A stretch of DNA of 7,794 bases from Leptolyngbya sp. SIO4C5 (GTDB taxonomy: Bacteria; Cyanobacteriota; Cyanobacteriia; Phormidesmidales; Phormidesmidaceae), in contig JAAHIC010000184.1 of NCBI GenBank assembly GCA_010671965.1, forward strand, positions 1-7,794, in the 5' to 3' direction. This document shows positions 1-7,007 of the stretch, one piece after another. The notes beneath the pieces were generated by a model. It was not told the DNA's origin and searched no databases. It saw nothing but the letters and a program-made list of their open reading frames with translations. Numbering within the stretch: position 1 is the first letter of the stretch; every line of letters begins with the position of its first letter. The position numbers and the translations under genes are program-made.

Positions 1-6
1 TAAACA

Positions 7-243
7 GTGGTAGGCGCGTATGGCGGTGGCCTAACTCATATTCTATTCTCTGAGAAAGTGAATGTACTAGAGCTGCAAATTATGGCCAAAATGCAGACCT
101 ACTACTATTACCTAAACAAAGCGCTAGGCCACAATTTTCAATTTATCTGCGCAGACAAAGCGAACAATCGCGAAAACTTCACCGTCGATGTGGATAAGGT
201 TACCCAAATACTAGAAGCATGGCACTCTGAGTCGAACAGGTAG
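7..243 (+). pseudogene. GT61 (DUF563) glycosyltransferase, C-terminal remnant
   Basis: The 78-codon frame matches the C-terminal end of GT61/DUF563 glycosyltransferases. It has the family signature VVGAYGGGLTHILF (usual form: V-I-G-x-H-G-A-G-L-T-N-x-x-F) followed by the V-L-E-L strand and a Tyr-rich segment. GT61 enzymes transfer sugars such as xylose or GlcNAc, and bacterial members sit in polysaccharide clusters. Complete proteins are several hundred residues long and the signature lies near their C-terminus, so most of the enzyme should lie upstream. However, positions 1-3 are TAA in this same frame, one codon before the conserved block. The gene is therefore interrupted by a nonsense mutation or frameshift, or there is an error at the window edge. 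The signature His is Tyr here. A GTG at 7 could start a short peptide, but it would lack a catalytic domain. The next gene starts 5 bases after the stop. Family assignment is fairly sure; pseudogene status depends on sequence outside the window. Confidence 0.6.
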
Positions 244-248
244 CACTT

Positions 249-2186
249 ATGAATATCTTTATTAGTAAATTAGCACGCTCCCAATGGCTGAGATTGCTGT
301 GCTTGTCTGTGCTCAGCAGTTTTTTGGTCGCTGGACTGGGTCAGTGTAGTCACTCTCAGAGTATGGCTACATCAGCCGCCCAGTTTGCTCTGCCAAGTGA
401 GGCTGACGTTATTAACGTTAAAGCCGCTCCTTATCTGGCCCAGGGAGATGGTGAAACTGATGATACAGCCGCTATTCAGGCGGCGATCGCGGAAAATCGT
501 ACCAAGCTGATTTATTTTCCGCCAGGTACGTACCTGGTGAGCGATACGCTTCAGGCGAAGGCCGTTGACGGTAAACAAAAGCGATTTTTCCTGCAGGGCG
601 AAAGTCAGGCAGACACTATTATTCGCCTGCAAAGTCAAAGTTCTGGCTTTCAGGATGCACAAGCACCGCGCCCGGTTGTCAGCTTTTGGCAAGGTGAAAC
701 AAACGATGCGACGGCTTTCCGCAATCAAATTCGCGGTTTGACCATTGAGGTCGGGGATGGCAATCCCGGCGCGATCGCGCTGCAGTTTCGCGCCAATAAC
801 TATGGCAGCGTCGAAGATGTCACTCTGCGATCGCCGGAGCGGCAGGGGCGCTATGGGTTAGATCTAAGTATTGGTCTTAACGGGCCAATGCTGATTAAAA
901 ACCTAACGGTTGAAGGTTTTGACATTGGCGTTTACTTTACCGGCGCGCTCCACAGCGCCACGTTCGAGAATTTGACGCTGAAGCAGCAGCAGCAATATGG
1001 TTTTTATAATCAGCGGCAGGTCGTTTCGATTCACGGCTTGAGCAGCGATAACGCCGTTCCGGTCATTAAAAACGCCAGTGAGGGCTATCCCGCCCACGGC
1101 TTGGTGACGCTGATTCAGGCTGATCTGCGGGGCGGCAGCCGGGACGCGGTCGCCATCGATAATACGGCAGGGGGCGGCTTATATGCCCGTAACATAGAGG
1201 TCGAGGGTTACGCAGCAGCGATCGCCAATCAGGTCGATGACGCGGTCAGCCAAGTTGCCGCTCCGGTTGAAGAATTTGTCTCACACCCGGTTGTTAGCCT
1301 GTCTGGCAGTTCTGATCGGGCCTTGCAGCTACCGATCGCAGCCACGCCCGAACTCAAATGGCCGCCCGTGGAAGACTGGATTCAGGTGGATGGATCTGGG
1401 CCAGACGATACCGCCGCGATTCAAGCCGCGATTGACTCAGGCAAACCCATTGTCTACTTCAACTCAGAGGAGTATCAAATTAGCGCTCCGATAGAGCTGC
1501 GAGGGAACGTGCAGGCGCTCATGGGCCTAGGAGCATCAAGCCTCAAAACGGTTGGTAAGCTGAGAGAATCCGATCAGCCCGTTTTTCGACTGGCCGAAGG
1601 TAGCCAGCCGGCGGTTTGGATTGAAGGCTTTGAGACTGATTTGGCGCAGGCTTTTTTGGTTGAACAGGCAGCTACGCGATCGCTAGTGCTGCGCAACTTA
1701 GGGGCAGGCGGCTATCGTAATTTGGCCGAGGGCAGCAAGCTATTTATTGAAAACGTGGCGGGTTGGCGGTGGTATTTCCGCAATCAGCAGGTTTGGGCTA
1801 GACAGCTTAATACGGAAGCCTCTAGCGAGAGCGGAGCCATCAATATTGATAATGAAGGGGCTGATGTTTGGATACTGGGGCTTAAAACCGAGCGCGATAT
1901 TCCCATCATTACAACCCACACAGGCGGGAAGACAGAGCTGCTAGGTGGATTTCTCTACGGCAATCGCAATATAGAAGACGGCACAGCGGCTTTCATTAAT
2001 GAAGAAGCTGATCAAAGTTTAGTGTTTGCCAGCTATAACTATCCTTTTGAACCCTTTATTCGAGAAATTCATCAGGGCGATCGCCGCGATTTATCTGAAT
2101 CAGAGCTGTATCCTGTGAAATATGGCTATATGGCCCCTTTGTTCACTGGCTATTCAAACTCACCTGATCCCTCTGCGGCTCGTTAA
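249..2186 (+). CDS. Exported beta-helix protein with two pectate-lyase-3-like modules
   Basis: This 645-residue protein begins with a basic segment and a hydrophobic stretch (residues about 14-31), which indicates export. Cys33 follows L-G-Q, a poor lipobox, so an ordinary signal peptide is as likely as a lipoprotein. Two copies of the pectate-lyase-3 / GH28-like N-terminal motif are visible. The first, GDGETDDTAAIQAAI at 66-80, is followed by YFPPGTYLVSDTL. The second, at 381-395, reads DGSGPDDTAAIQAAI and is followed by YFNSEEYQIS, in which the PPG turn is lost. Between and after them are Asn/Gly-rich strand repeats typical of a right-handed parallel beta-helix (for example IKNLTVEGFDIGVYF). 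Relatives are polysaccharide lyases, hydrolases and epimerases. I cannot identify catalytic residues, so lyase activity is not proven. It lies between a GT61 remnant and a Wzy-like gene whose start is 2 bases past its stop, suggesting it acts on an exported glycan in the periplasm or outside the cell. The ATG at 249 directly precedes the signal peptide. Confidence 0.82.
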   Translation: MNIFISKLARSQWLRLLCLSVLSSFLVAGLGQCSHSQSMATSAAQFALPSEADVINVKAAPYLAQGDGETDDTAAIQAAIAENRTKLIYFPPGTYLVSDTLQAKAVDGKQKRFFLQGESQADTIIRLQSQSSGFQDAQAPRPVVSFWQGETNDATAFRNQIRGLTIEVGDGNPGAIALQFRANNYGSVEDVTLRSPERQGRYGLDLSIGLNGPMLIKNLTVEGFDIGVYFTGALHSATFENLTLKQQQQYGFYNQRQVVSIHGLSSDNAVPVIKNASEGYPAHGLVTLIQADLRGGSRDAVAIDNTAGGGLYARNIEVEGYAAAIANQVDDAVSQVAAPVEEFVSHPVVSLSGSSDRALQLPIAATPELKWPPVEDWIQVDGSGPDDTAAIQAAIDSGKPIVYFNSEEYQISAPIELRGNVQALMGLGASSLKTVGKLRESDQPVFRLAEGSQPAVWIEGFETDLAQAFLVEQAATRSLVLRNLGAGGYRNLAEGSKLFIENVAGWRWYFRNQQVWARQLNTEASSESGAINIDNEGADVWILGLKTERDIPIITTHTGGKTELLGGFLYGNRNIEDGTAAFINEEADQSLVFASYNYPFEPFIREIHQGDRRDLSESELYPVKYGYMAPLFTGYSNSPDPSAAR

Positions 2187-2188
2187 TT

Positions 2189-3616
2189 ATGGATGCCCGG
2201 TTTCAGACTCCCGCTCAGCAAAAAGGCTATATTCAGCTGACAACGCTGGCCGTTTTCGGCTTTTGCTCGATCTTTTTTCCGCGGGTTTTGACCTTAATCA
2301 AATTTCCTTCTGTTATTAATCTGGCCCACTTCGCCGTCGTTCCTTGGATATTTGCCTTTGCGCTAGCGAAAACGCGGGTTAAGGATCGACAGCAAATTAC
2401 TATCATCTGGGAACTGATTTTTGCCCTGTTTCTTTTTCTTTGCGTCAACTTGGCCAGCGCCCTGGTTAACGATGCCGGTATTATCAATGCCTGCATGAAT
2501 TTTTTGTTCTGGTGCGAATGCTTTTTATTCGCCATTATTTTGCTAACTCTGCCCCTTACTGCTGAAAAATTAATCAATTTACGGGCCTTTTTAATTGGCT
2601 CTGCCTTGGTTAATACGCTTTTTGCTTATGTACAGCGCTACGTGCTCAAATTACATTTGCAGCAGGGTTTAGAAGACAATATCAAAGGCGTTTTTGTGGG
2701 CGGGGGAGCTGGTCATGTCGTGGGGGCTTCCGTCGCGCTGACATTTGGTGCTTATTACTTGGTCCATGCCAAATCAGTGCCGCTTTGGCTGCGCAGCATT
2801 ATTTTGCTGCTGACTTTCTGGCATATGAATCTAGCGGATGCTAAGCAAGTCCTGCTGGCTTTTATAGTGGGCGGCGCTTTGCTGATTTTCAGCAAATTTA
2901 AAAGTGTGGGTCAGGCGGTTAAGTACTTTGGCGGCGCTGTTGTGCTGTGCTTGGTTTTGTTTTGGGCGACCCAGAATATTCCAGCACTGGATGCTTTTAA
3001 TACCTGGGCGCGGCCTGAAATCTATGGCCCTGACGGAGAAGCAACCCTGCTGAAAACAGCCACGTTTCGGATCGTGCCAACTTTTTATGAGTCTTTTCTC
3101 AATCCTTGGCTGGGCATCGGACCGGGACATTCAGTGGGCCGCTTGGGCGGCTGGATGCTGGGAGAATACAGCTTTATCCTTTCGCCCTTGGGGGCAACCG
3201 TTCATCCGGCCTCAGCCACTGTCTGGCAGGCGGTGGGACAAAGCTGGCTAGGAAGTCAGTCTAGTATGTTCTCGCCCCTGTTTGGCTGGGCTGGGATATG
3301 GGGTGATTTGGGTCTGCTCGGCCTCCTCTCTTATCTGTATATCTGGTTTGTTGTCCTGCGGCGATTTTGCTACGACGATCTCTCCCGCCTGTTAGTTTTT
3401 ACCGTATTCGTTTTTGGCCTAATCTTTACCCAGATGGAAGATCCGCAGTACATGGCCTTTGTGATTACGGTGATCAGCCTGCGGTGGATGGAACACCATT
3501 ACCAAAAGCGAAGCGGACAACCTCTGCAATTTCAATCAGCAGAAAAAATCAGATGGCGATCGCCTAAAAAGCTGCTCAGAAGAATCTTGTTGTTGCCGCC
3601 TGAGCCGACTATTTGA
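2189..3616 (+). CDS. Wzy / O-antigen-ligase-like polysaccharide membrane protein
   Basis: This 475-residue, strongly hydrophobic protein has roughly 10-12 predicted membrane segments by eye (for example about 17-38, 42-60, 72-92, 104-121, 131-150, 199-214, 220-235, 247-261, 367-391 and 399-416). A large polar loop at about 262-365 carries NPWLGIGPGH (305-314), the usual N-P-x-x-G-x-G-P-G motif of Wzy polymerases and WaaL O-antigen ligases. It is followed by a Trp/Gly-rich segment, GWAGIWGDLGLLG (366-378), which also fits. These proteins join lipid-linked repeat units in the periplasm or transfer chains to an acceptor; sequence alone does not separate polymerase from ligase. The cytoplasmic tail (about 437-475) is basic and ends in PPEPTI. 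The start ATG lies 2 bases after the upstream stop with no Shine-Dalgarno, so it is probably translated by coupling to the beta-helix gene. No Wzx flippase, Wza or Wzc is visible in the window. Confidence 0.83.
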   Translation: MDARFQTPAQQKGYIQLTTLAVFGFCSIFFPRVLTLIKFPSVINLAHFAVVPWIFAFALAKTRVKDRQQITIIWELIFALFLFLCVNLASALVNDAGIINACMNFLFWCECFLFAIILLTLPLTAEKLINLRAFLIGSALVNTLFAYVQRYVLKLHLQQGLEDNIKGVFVGGGAGHVVGASVALTFGAYYLVHAKSVPLWLRSIILLLTFWHMNLADAKQVLLAFIVGGALLIFSKFKSVGQAVKYFGGAVVLCLVLFWATQNIPALDAFNTWARPEIYGPDGEATLLKTATFRIVPTFYESFLNPWLGIGPGHSVGRLGGWMLGEYSFILSPLGATVHPASATVWQAVGQSWLGSQSSMFSPLFGWAGIWGDLGLLGLLSYLYIWFVVLRRFCYDDLSRLLVFTVFVFGLIFTQMEDPQYMAFVITVISLRWMEHHYQKRSGQPLQFQSAEKIRWRSPKKLLRRILLLPPEPTI

Positions 3617-3692
3617 TCTGCAGCAAACCTGAGAGAATTCAAATCGGCTCCCTTAAAATAGGTGGGCAGTGCTGTTACCGAGTTTGTCTACT

Positions 3693-4517
3693 ATGCCCAC
3701 TGACTGTCTTGAAGCGGTGCGGATTGTGCTGGTAGAACCGGCTGGAGATCTCAATGTGGGATCGATCGCCCGCGTCATGAAAAATATGGGGCTTTCGCAG
3801 CTAGTACTGGTCAAGCCCCAGTGCGATCCGTTGAGCGACAATGCTCGGCAAATGGCTGTTCATGGCCAGGACGTTTTGCTGGCAGCTCGTCAAGTTGAGA
3901 CAATTCCAGACGCGCTGCAGGGCTGTCAGCGGGCGATCGCGACGACAGCGCGTCCGCGCGATATCTCCACCGCCCTGGAGTCTCCCGAAGTAGCCCTGCC
4001 GTGGCTGCTAGAGCAAAATACGCCAGCAGCAGTTCCAGCAGCCCTCATATTTGGCCCCGAAGATCGAGGGCTGACCAACACAGAACTCAACTACGCTCAG
4101 CGGTTCGTCATGATCGCGGCTAACCCAGCCTATCCCTCTCTAAACCTGGCTCAGGCCGTGGCGGTGTGCTGCTATCTGCTACATCGCTGCGCCACCCCAT
4201 CACCCTCTAGTCTGCCAGCTGAGAAGCTGAGCGATTTAAGCAGTTTTAGCGGCTTAAATCAGGAAAATGGGGCAAAATTGTCGCTCCCGACGGCCTCATT
4301 GGAGAATTTAGAGAGATATTTTCAACATTTAGAAGAAGTTTTGCTCAAAATCGGCTATCTTTACCCCCATACGGCTACAAGTCGTATGGAAAAGTTTAGG
4401 CGGTTACTGTATCGGGCGGCTCCCACTGACTCAGAAGTAGCCATGCTACGGGGCATACTGCGGCAGCTAGAGTGGGCTTTGGAAACAGGTGCTTGGTCAG
4501 ATGCGCCAACTCAGTAG
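3693..4517 (+). CDS. trmJ: TrmJ-type tRNA (cytidine/uridine-2'-O-)-methyltransferase
   Basis: This is a SPOUT-class RNA methyltransferase of the TrmH family, group 1. TrmJ uses S-adenosylmethionine to methylate the ribose 2'-OH of position 32 in tRNA anticodon loops. From the ATG at 3693 (274 residues) all three SPOUT motifs are present: NVGSIARVMKNMG (21-33, with the conserved Asn and Arg), IFGPEDRGLTNTE (119-131) and PSLNLAQAVAV (148-158), which form the knotted cofactor site. A C-terminal helical region (about 205-263, including LERYFQHLEEVL and MEKFRRLLYRA) matches the TrmJ C-terminal domain. E. coli TrmJ is slightly shorter, at about 246 residues. An alternative GTG start at 3669 would add 8 residues and has AGGTGG only 3 bases upstream; I prefer 3693 because family members begin just before the R-I-V-L-V-E strand. 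A 39-base gap separates it from the next gene. The exact tRNA target cannot be read from the sequence. Confidence 0.9.
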   Translation: MPTDCLEAVRIVLVEPAGDLNVGSIARVMKNMGLSQLVLVKPQCDPLSDNARQMAVHGQDVLLAARQVETIPDALQGCQRAIATTARPRDISTALESPEVALPWLLEQNTPAAVPAALIFGPEDRGLTNTELNYAQRFVMIAANPAYPSLNLAQAVAVCCYLLHRCATPSPSSLPAEKLSDLSSFSGLNQENGAKLSLPTASLENLERYFQHLEEVLLKIGYLYPHTATSRMEKFRRLLYRAAPTDSEVAMLRGILRQLEWALETGAWSDAPTQ

Positions 4518-4556
4518 ACCGCTAGCCTTTTAGTGAGGCCATCGATTTAAGGTTCA

Positions 4557-6185
4557 ATGACTATGGCTAATTACGGCGATCGCTCTCGACCCACAGATTC
4601 TCATCAGCAGGCGGTAGACCCCTTTGCCCAGGCTACGCCTCAGGCTGAGCCGCCCCAGTCTCCCCCCGCTGCATCAGGAGAGAGAAAGCTGCCCCCCCAA
4701 CCCCAGATGCGGCGCGCGGGTCAGCGCCGTCCTGTGCCGCCGCCCAACAATGCCGCTGCTAAAGCCGATGGGGCGGGCTGGCGTCAGTGGCTAGGCGGCT
4801 CTCCCCGCCGTCGCCCTGTCTCTGGGCAACGCGATCTGTCCCGCCCGCTGCGTCGCAACGATCCTGCGGCTCGCTCTGCCCCATCCCGCCTAAAACTGCC
4901 AGCGCCCCATTTGAATACAACGACCTCCTCGGCTCCGACCTTCGGGACATCGCGGCGATCGCGATCGCCTAGGTCGGTCTATCAGCCCGCCCAGCATTTA
5001 TCTCAGACGCCGATGACGTCCACCGACAAGGTGACGCCGCTGCGCCCACGACAGGTTTGGCCGCCCCACAGCAGTGCTGCCCGCACCAGAGAGATCCCCC
5101 CCCGACGTGCCCACCGTGCCCAAATGGCCGCGCCGCCGCCAATCATTTACGCCATGCGCCTGCTAATTTTGGGTATTGGCGTGGCGGCGATTGCCGGAAC
5201 ACTGCTATCGGTTCTCAGCCCCGATCGCGTAGACTATGCCACTACGAATAGCCGCAATCCGGTTCAATCAGCAACTAATTCACCAACGCGACCGCTGGCA
5301 ACTTTAGTCAATCGGCCCATTCAGCTAGGTGCTGAAATTGCCCATCTCAAAGCTGAAATTGAGGAACTAGGGACGCTCACGCCGGGGCTAACCCAGTCAG
5401 TTTTTCTGCTGGATTTGGACAACAATGCCTACGTTGATATTGCCGGCACTGAGGCCATGCCCGCTGCCAGCACAATTAAAACGCCAATCTTGGTCGCTTT
5501 CTTGCAGGCAGTCGATGCGGGAATCATTCAGCTCGATCAGCCTTTAGTGATGAGTCAGGCGCAAATTGTAGGTGGCTCCGGCGAGATGCAGGCTCAGCCC
5601 GCTGGCACCCAGTACAGCGCTTTAGAAGTAGCGACCGAGATGATCGTTAACAGCGACAATACCGCTACTAATATGCTGATTGACCTGCTTGGTGGGCCGG
5701 AAGCGCTCAACCAGAAATTTCGGGACTGGGGACTAGACGCGACCGTAATGCGCAACCCCCTGCCGGACTTGGATGGCACCAATACAACCAGTCCTAAAGA
5801 TCTCGCCACTCTGATGGCGCTGGTTAACCGAGGTGACCTGCTAACGCTGCGATCGCGCGATCGCCTCCTGTCTATCATGCAGCGCACCCACACTAAAACC
5901 TTAATTCCGGCGGGCTTAGACAGCAGCGCGATTGTAGCCAACAAAACTGGCGATATTGGCTCTGCTCTGGGCGATGTAGCTCTAGTTGACTTACCTAACG
6001 GCAAACGCTACGCGATCGCTGCCATTGTCCAACGCCCTCACAATGACGGGCGGGCTAGAGAGCTAATTCGCCGTATTTCGCAGACGGTCTATCAGGAATT
6101 TACGCAGGCCGTAGGCGCCCCTGGCGGTACTGTGCCCACTGCCCCAGAACCTGAAATTGAAAGCGAGTTAGCACCTCAGGGATAA
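4557..6185 (+). CDS. Membrane-anchored class-A-beta-lactamase-fold serine hydrolase
   Basis: The 542-residue protein has three parts. Residues 1-195 are low-complexity, rich in Pro, Arg, Ser and Ala, and probably disordered and cytoplasmic. One membrane helix follows at about 200-222, then a short charged helix (about 255-271). The catalytic domain (about 280-525) is of the beta-lactamase / D-Ala-D-Ala transpeptidase fold (Pfam Beta-lactamase2 type). Active-site motifs are S305-T-I-K308 (SxxK), S366-D-N368 (SDN) and K463-T-G465 (KTG). The 61-residue distance between the first two serines matches class A enzymes. The omega loop reads RNPLPDLD at 399-406, so the class A deacylating Glu166 aligns with Leu402, and the loop is about 6 residues shorter than in TEM. 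Hence efficient beta-lactam hydrolysis is doubtful; a penicillin-binding, esterase or cell-wall role is equally possible. The C-terminal tail is Pro/Glu-rich. The ATG at 4557 is preceded by AAGG at a usable distance; another ATG lies two codons later. Confidence 0.83.
   Translation: MTMANYGDRSRPTDSHQQAVDPFAQATPQAEPPQSPPAASGERKLPPQPQMRRAGQRRPVPPPNNAAAKADGAGWRQWLGGSPRRRPVSGQRDLSRPLRRNDPAARSAPSRLKLPAPHLNTTTSSAPTFGTSRRSRSPRSVYQPAQHLSQTPMTSTDKVTPLRPRQVWPPHSSAARTREIPPRRAHRAQMAAPPPIIYAMRLLILGIGVAAIAGTLLSVLSPDRVDYATTNSRNPVQSATNSPTRPLATLVNRPIQLGAEIAHLKAEIEELGTLTPGLTQSVFLLDLDNNAYVDIAGTEAMPAASTIKTPILVAFLQAVDAGIIQLDQPLVMSQAQIVGGSGEMQAQPAGTQYSALEVATEMIVNSDNTATNMLIDLLGGPEALNQKFRDWGLDATVMRNPLPDLDGTNTTSPKDLATLMALVNRGDLLTLRSRDRLLSIMQRTHTKTLIPAGLDSSAIVANKTGDIGSALGDVALVDLPNGKRYAIAAIVQRPHNDGRARELIRRISQTVYQEFTQAVGAPGGTVPTAPEPEIESELAPQG
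4955..4968. repeat. Two overlapping HIP1 palindromes (GCGATCGC)
   Basis: GCGATCGCGATCGC contains two copies of the cyanobacterial HIP1 octamer overlapping by two bases. It lies inside the serine hydrolase gene, where it encodes part of the Arg/Ser-rich N-terminal region. Single copies elsewhere start at 483, 771, 827, 1218, 1676, 2077, 3556, 3933, 4576 and 6012. Confidence 0.85.
5849..5864. repeat. Two abutting HIP1 palindromes (GCGATCGC)
   Basis: Two complete HIP1 octamers stand head to tail with no gap inside the catalytic domain of the serine hydrolase, encoding Arg-Ser-Arg-Asp-Arg. HIP1 is strongly over-represented in many cyanobacterial genomes, so this supports the host assignment rather than a local function. 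Confidence 0.85.
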
Positions 6186-6188
6186 TGG

Positions 6189-6201
6189 GATTGCGGCAAT
6201 C
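6189..6201 (+). repeat. Small perfect inverted repeat between convergent genes
   Basis: GATTGCGGCAATC begins 4 bases after the serine hydrolase stop codon. It can form a 5-bp stem with a CGG loop. No run of T follows, so it is not a canonical intrinsic terminator. Its place in the 51-base gap between two convergent genes makes a role in transcript ending or 3'-end protection possible but unproven. Confidence 0.3.
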
Positions 6202-6236
6202 TGCACCCTCGGCTGAGCTAGCCTCAATTCGTATGG

Positions 6237-6614
6237 CTAAGCCGGGCTGATGCCGGCAGGTACTTTCTGCTCTAGGCGGTTTTGCAGATCGCGGGTCAGT
6301 TCATCATCGCTGCGATGGGCTTCCCAAGGGCCGGTATCGAAGCCACGAATTGTCCACTGCCCTTGCATGGCATTGCCATCGGCTGCAATATTGCCGACGT
6401 ATTGAATCGGTGCCGCCTTGCGCGTCAGATAGCGTTTGGCAAAGCTGACGCTACGACCGACTACCTCGCCGCTTACCTGAGATTCACCGAGGGGACTATC
6501 GTCTAGAATCCGGCCGCTGAGGCTGTTGCCGCCCTGTATCAGGGTGGCCTCAAACCGAGTCGGAACGCCCCCCTGCTAGTAGGTTCCCAACCAAGTACCG
6601 CTAAGGTTTGCCAT
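6237..6614 (-). pseudogene. Small cyanobacterial protein gene interrupted by one amber codon
   Basis: Read on the minus strand from the ATG at 6614, this frame runs 125 codons to TAG at 6237-6239 with a single in-frame TAG (6576-6578) at codon 13. It begins MANLSGTWLGTY, then the stop, then QGGVPTRFEATL, and continues as a Gly-rich beta-strand protein (for example GRILDDSPLGESQVSGEVVG). A conserved-looking MQGQWTIRG and WEAHRS follow, with a charged C-terminal helix. From memory it resembles a conserved cyanobacterial family of unknown function of about 120 residues that reads Tyr-Trp-Gln at the amber position, so TGG to TAG is the simplest explanation. All other codons are sense codons, no other ATG, GTG or TTG follows before codon 83, and the frame is otherwise undamaged. 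The lesion is therefore recent, a sequencing error, or read through. No function can be assigned. It converges on the upstream serine hydrolase gene. Confidence 0.72.
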
Positions 6615-7007
6615 GATTTTAAGTCTTTAGGCGAACAATTGGGTCAATCGCGTAAAGCAAGCAAAGGCTAGTTTGGCTGTCTAATTTAGGCCATAGACCA
6701 AGACTCCGCTAACCTGCTCAGCCATCAATATAAAGCAGCAATGAAGTCCAAGCGAGAGCTGATCTTGACAAAATATACTGATGTCAGCACTTGAGCTAGC
6801 GATTCTGAGATTTCTTTGCTAATAACTATTTGCCGAAAAAAACACAGTAATCTTAAAGCAATTCTAGTGTTTATACTGAAATCATTCTGAAGCGTAAGTA
6901 AAAGCTTAATAAAGCTGCTTAACTAGCTGAATTCAATTCTGAGCTGATCAGTAATGTTTAAATAACTCTCGAGCTTCTGTCACTCGTTTTATAAATTAGG
7001 CGTATTT
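6615..7007. other. AT-rich intergenic region between divergent genes
   Basis: This 393-base gap lies between the 5' end of the minus-strand small gene and the 5' end of the acyltransferase gene, so it should hold promoters for both. I see no convincing -35/-10 pair. TATACT at 6872-6877 and TATAAA at 6990-6995 are possible -10 boxes for the plus strand but lack matching -35 boxes, while TTGACA at 6765-6770 lacks a -10 box at the right distance. Short repeats are present: ATTCTGA at 6802, 6884 and 6936, and GAGCTGATC at 6756 and 6941. I found no tRNA, no obvious riboswitch and no supported coding frame. Confidence 0.6.
6925..6945. repeat. Imperfect inverted repeat upstream of the acyltransferase gene
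   Basis: AGCTGAATT and AATTCTGAGCT flank a single central C, giving 9 matching base pairs with a two-base bulge on the right side. It lies about 60 bases before the acyltransferase start. It could be an operator-like site, but AT-rich intergenic DNA often contains such repeats by chance. Confidence 0.25.

Noticed and set aside
372..728. Minus-strand open frame of 118 codons
   Set aside because: Antisense to the first beta-helix module, with no recognisable motif or ribosome site.
5594..6004. Minus-strand open frame of 136 codons
   Set aside because: It is antisense to the catalytic domain of the serine hydrolase, is rich in Ser/Arg, and shows no family motif; it is a by-product of codon bias.
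6241..6257. GCCGG / CCGGC hairpin as a terminator
   Set aside because: The stem is 5 bp with a 7-base loop, overlaps the end of the minus-strand coding frame and has no T run on either strand.
6282..6506. Plus-strand open frame of 74 codons
   Set aside because: It lies wholly opposite the minus-strand small gene, whose translation looks like a conserved protein, while this frame shows no recognisable domain.
6765..6779. TTGACA followed by TATACT as a promoter
   Set aside because: The two boxes are only 3 bases apart instead of about 17, so they cannot serve as one sigma-70-type promoter.
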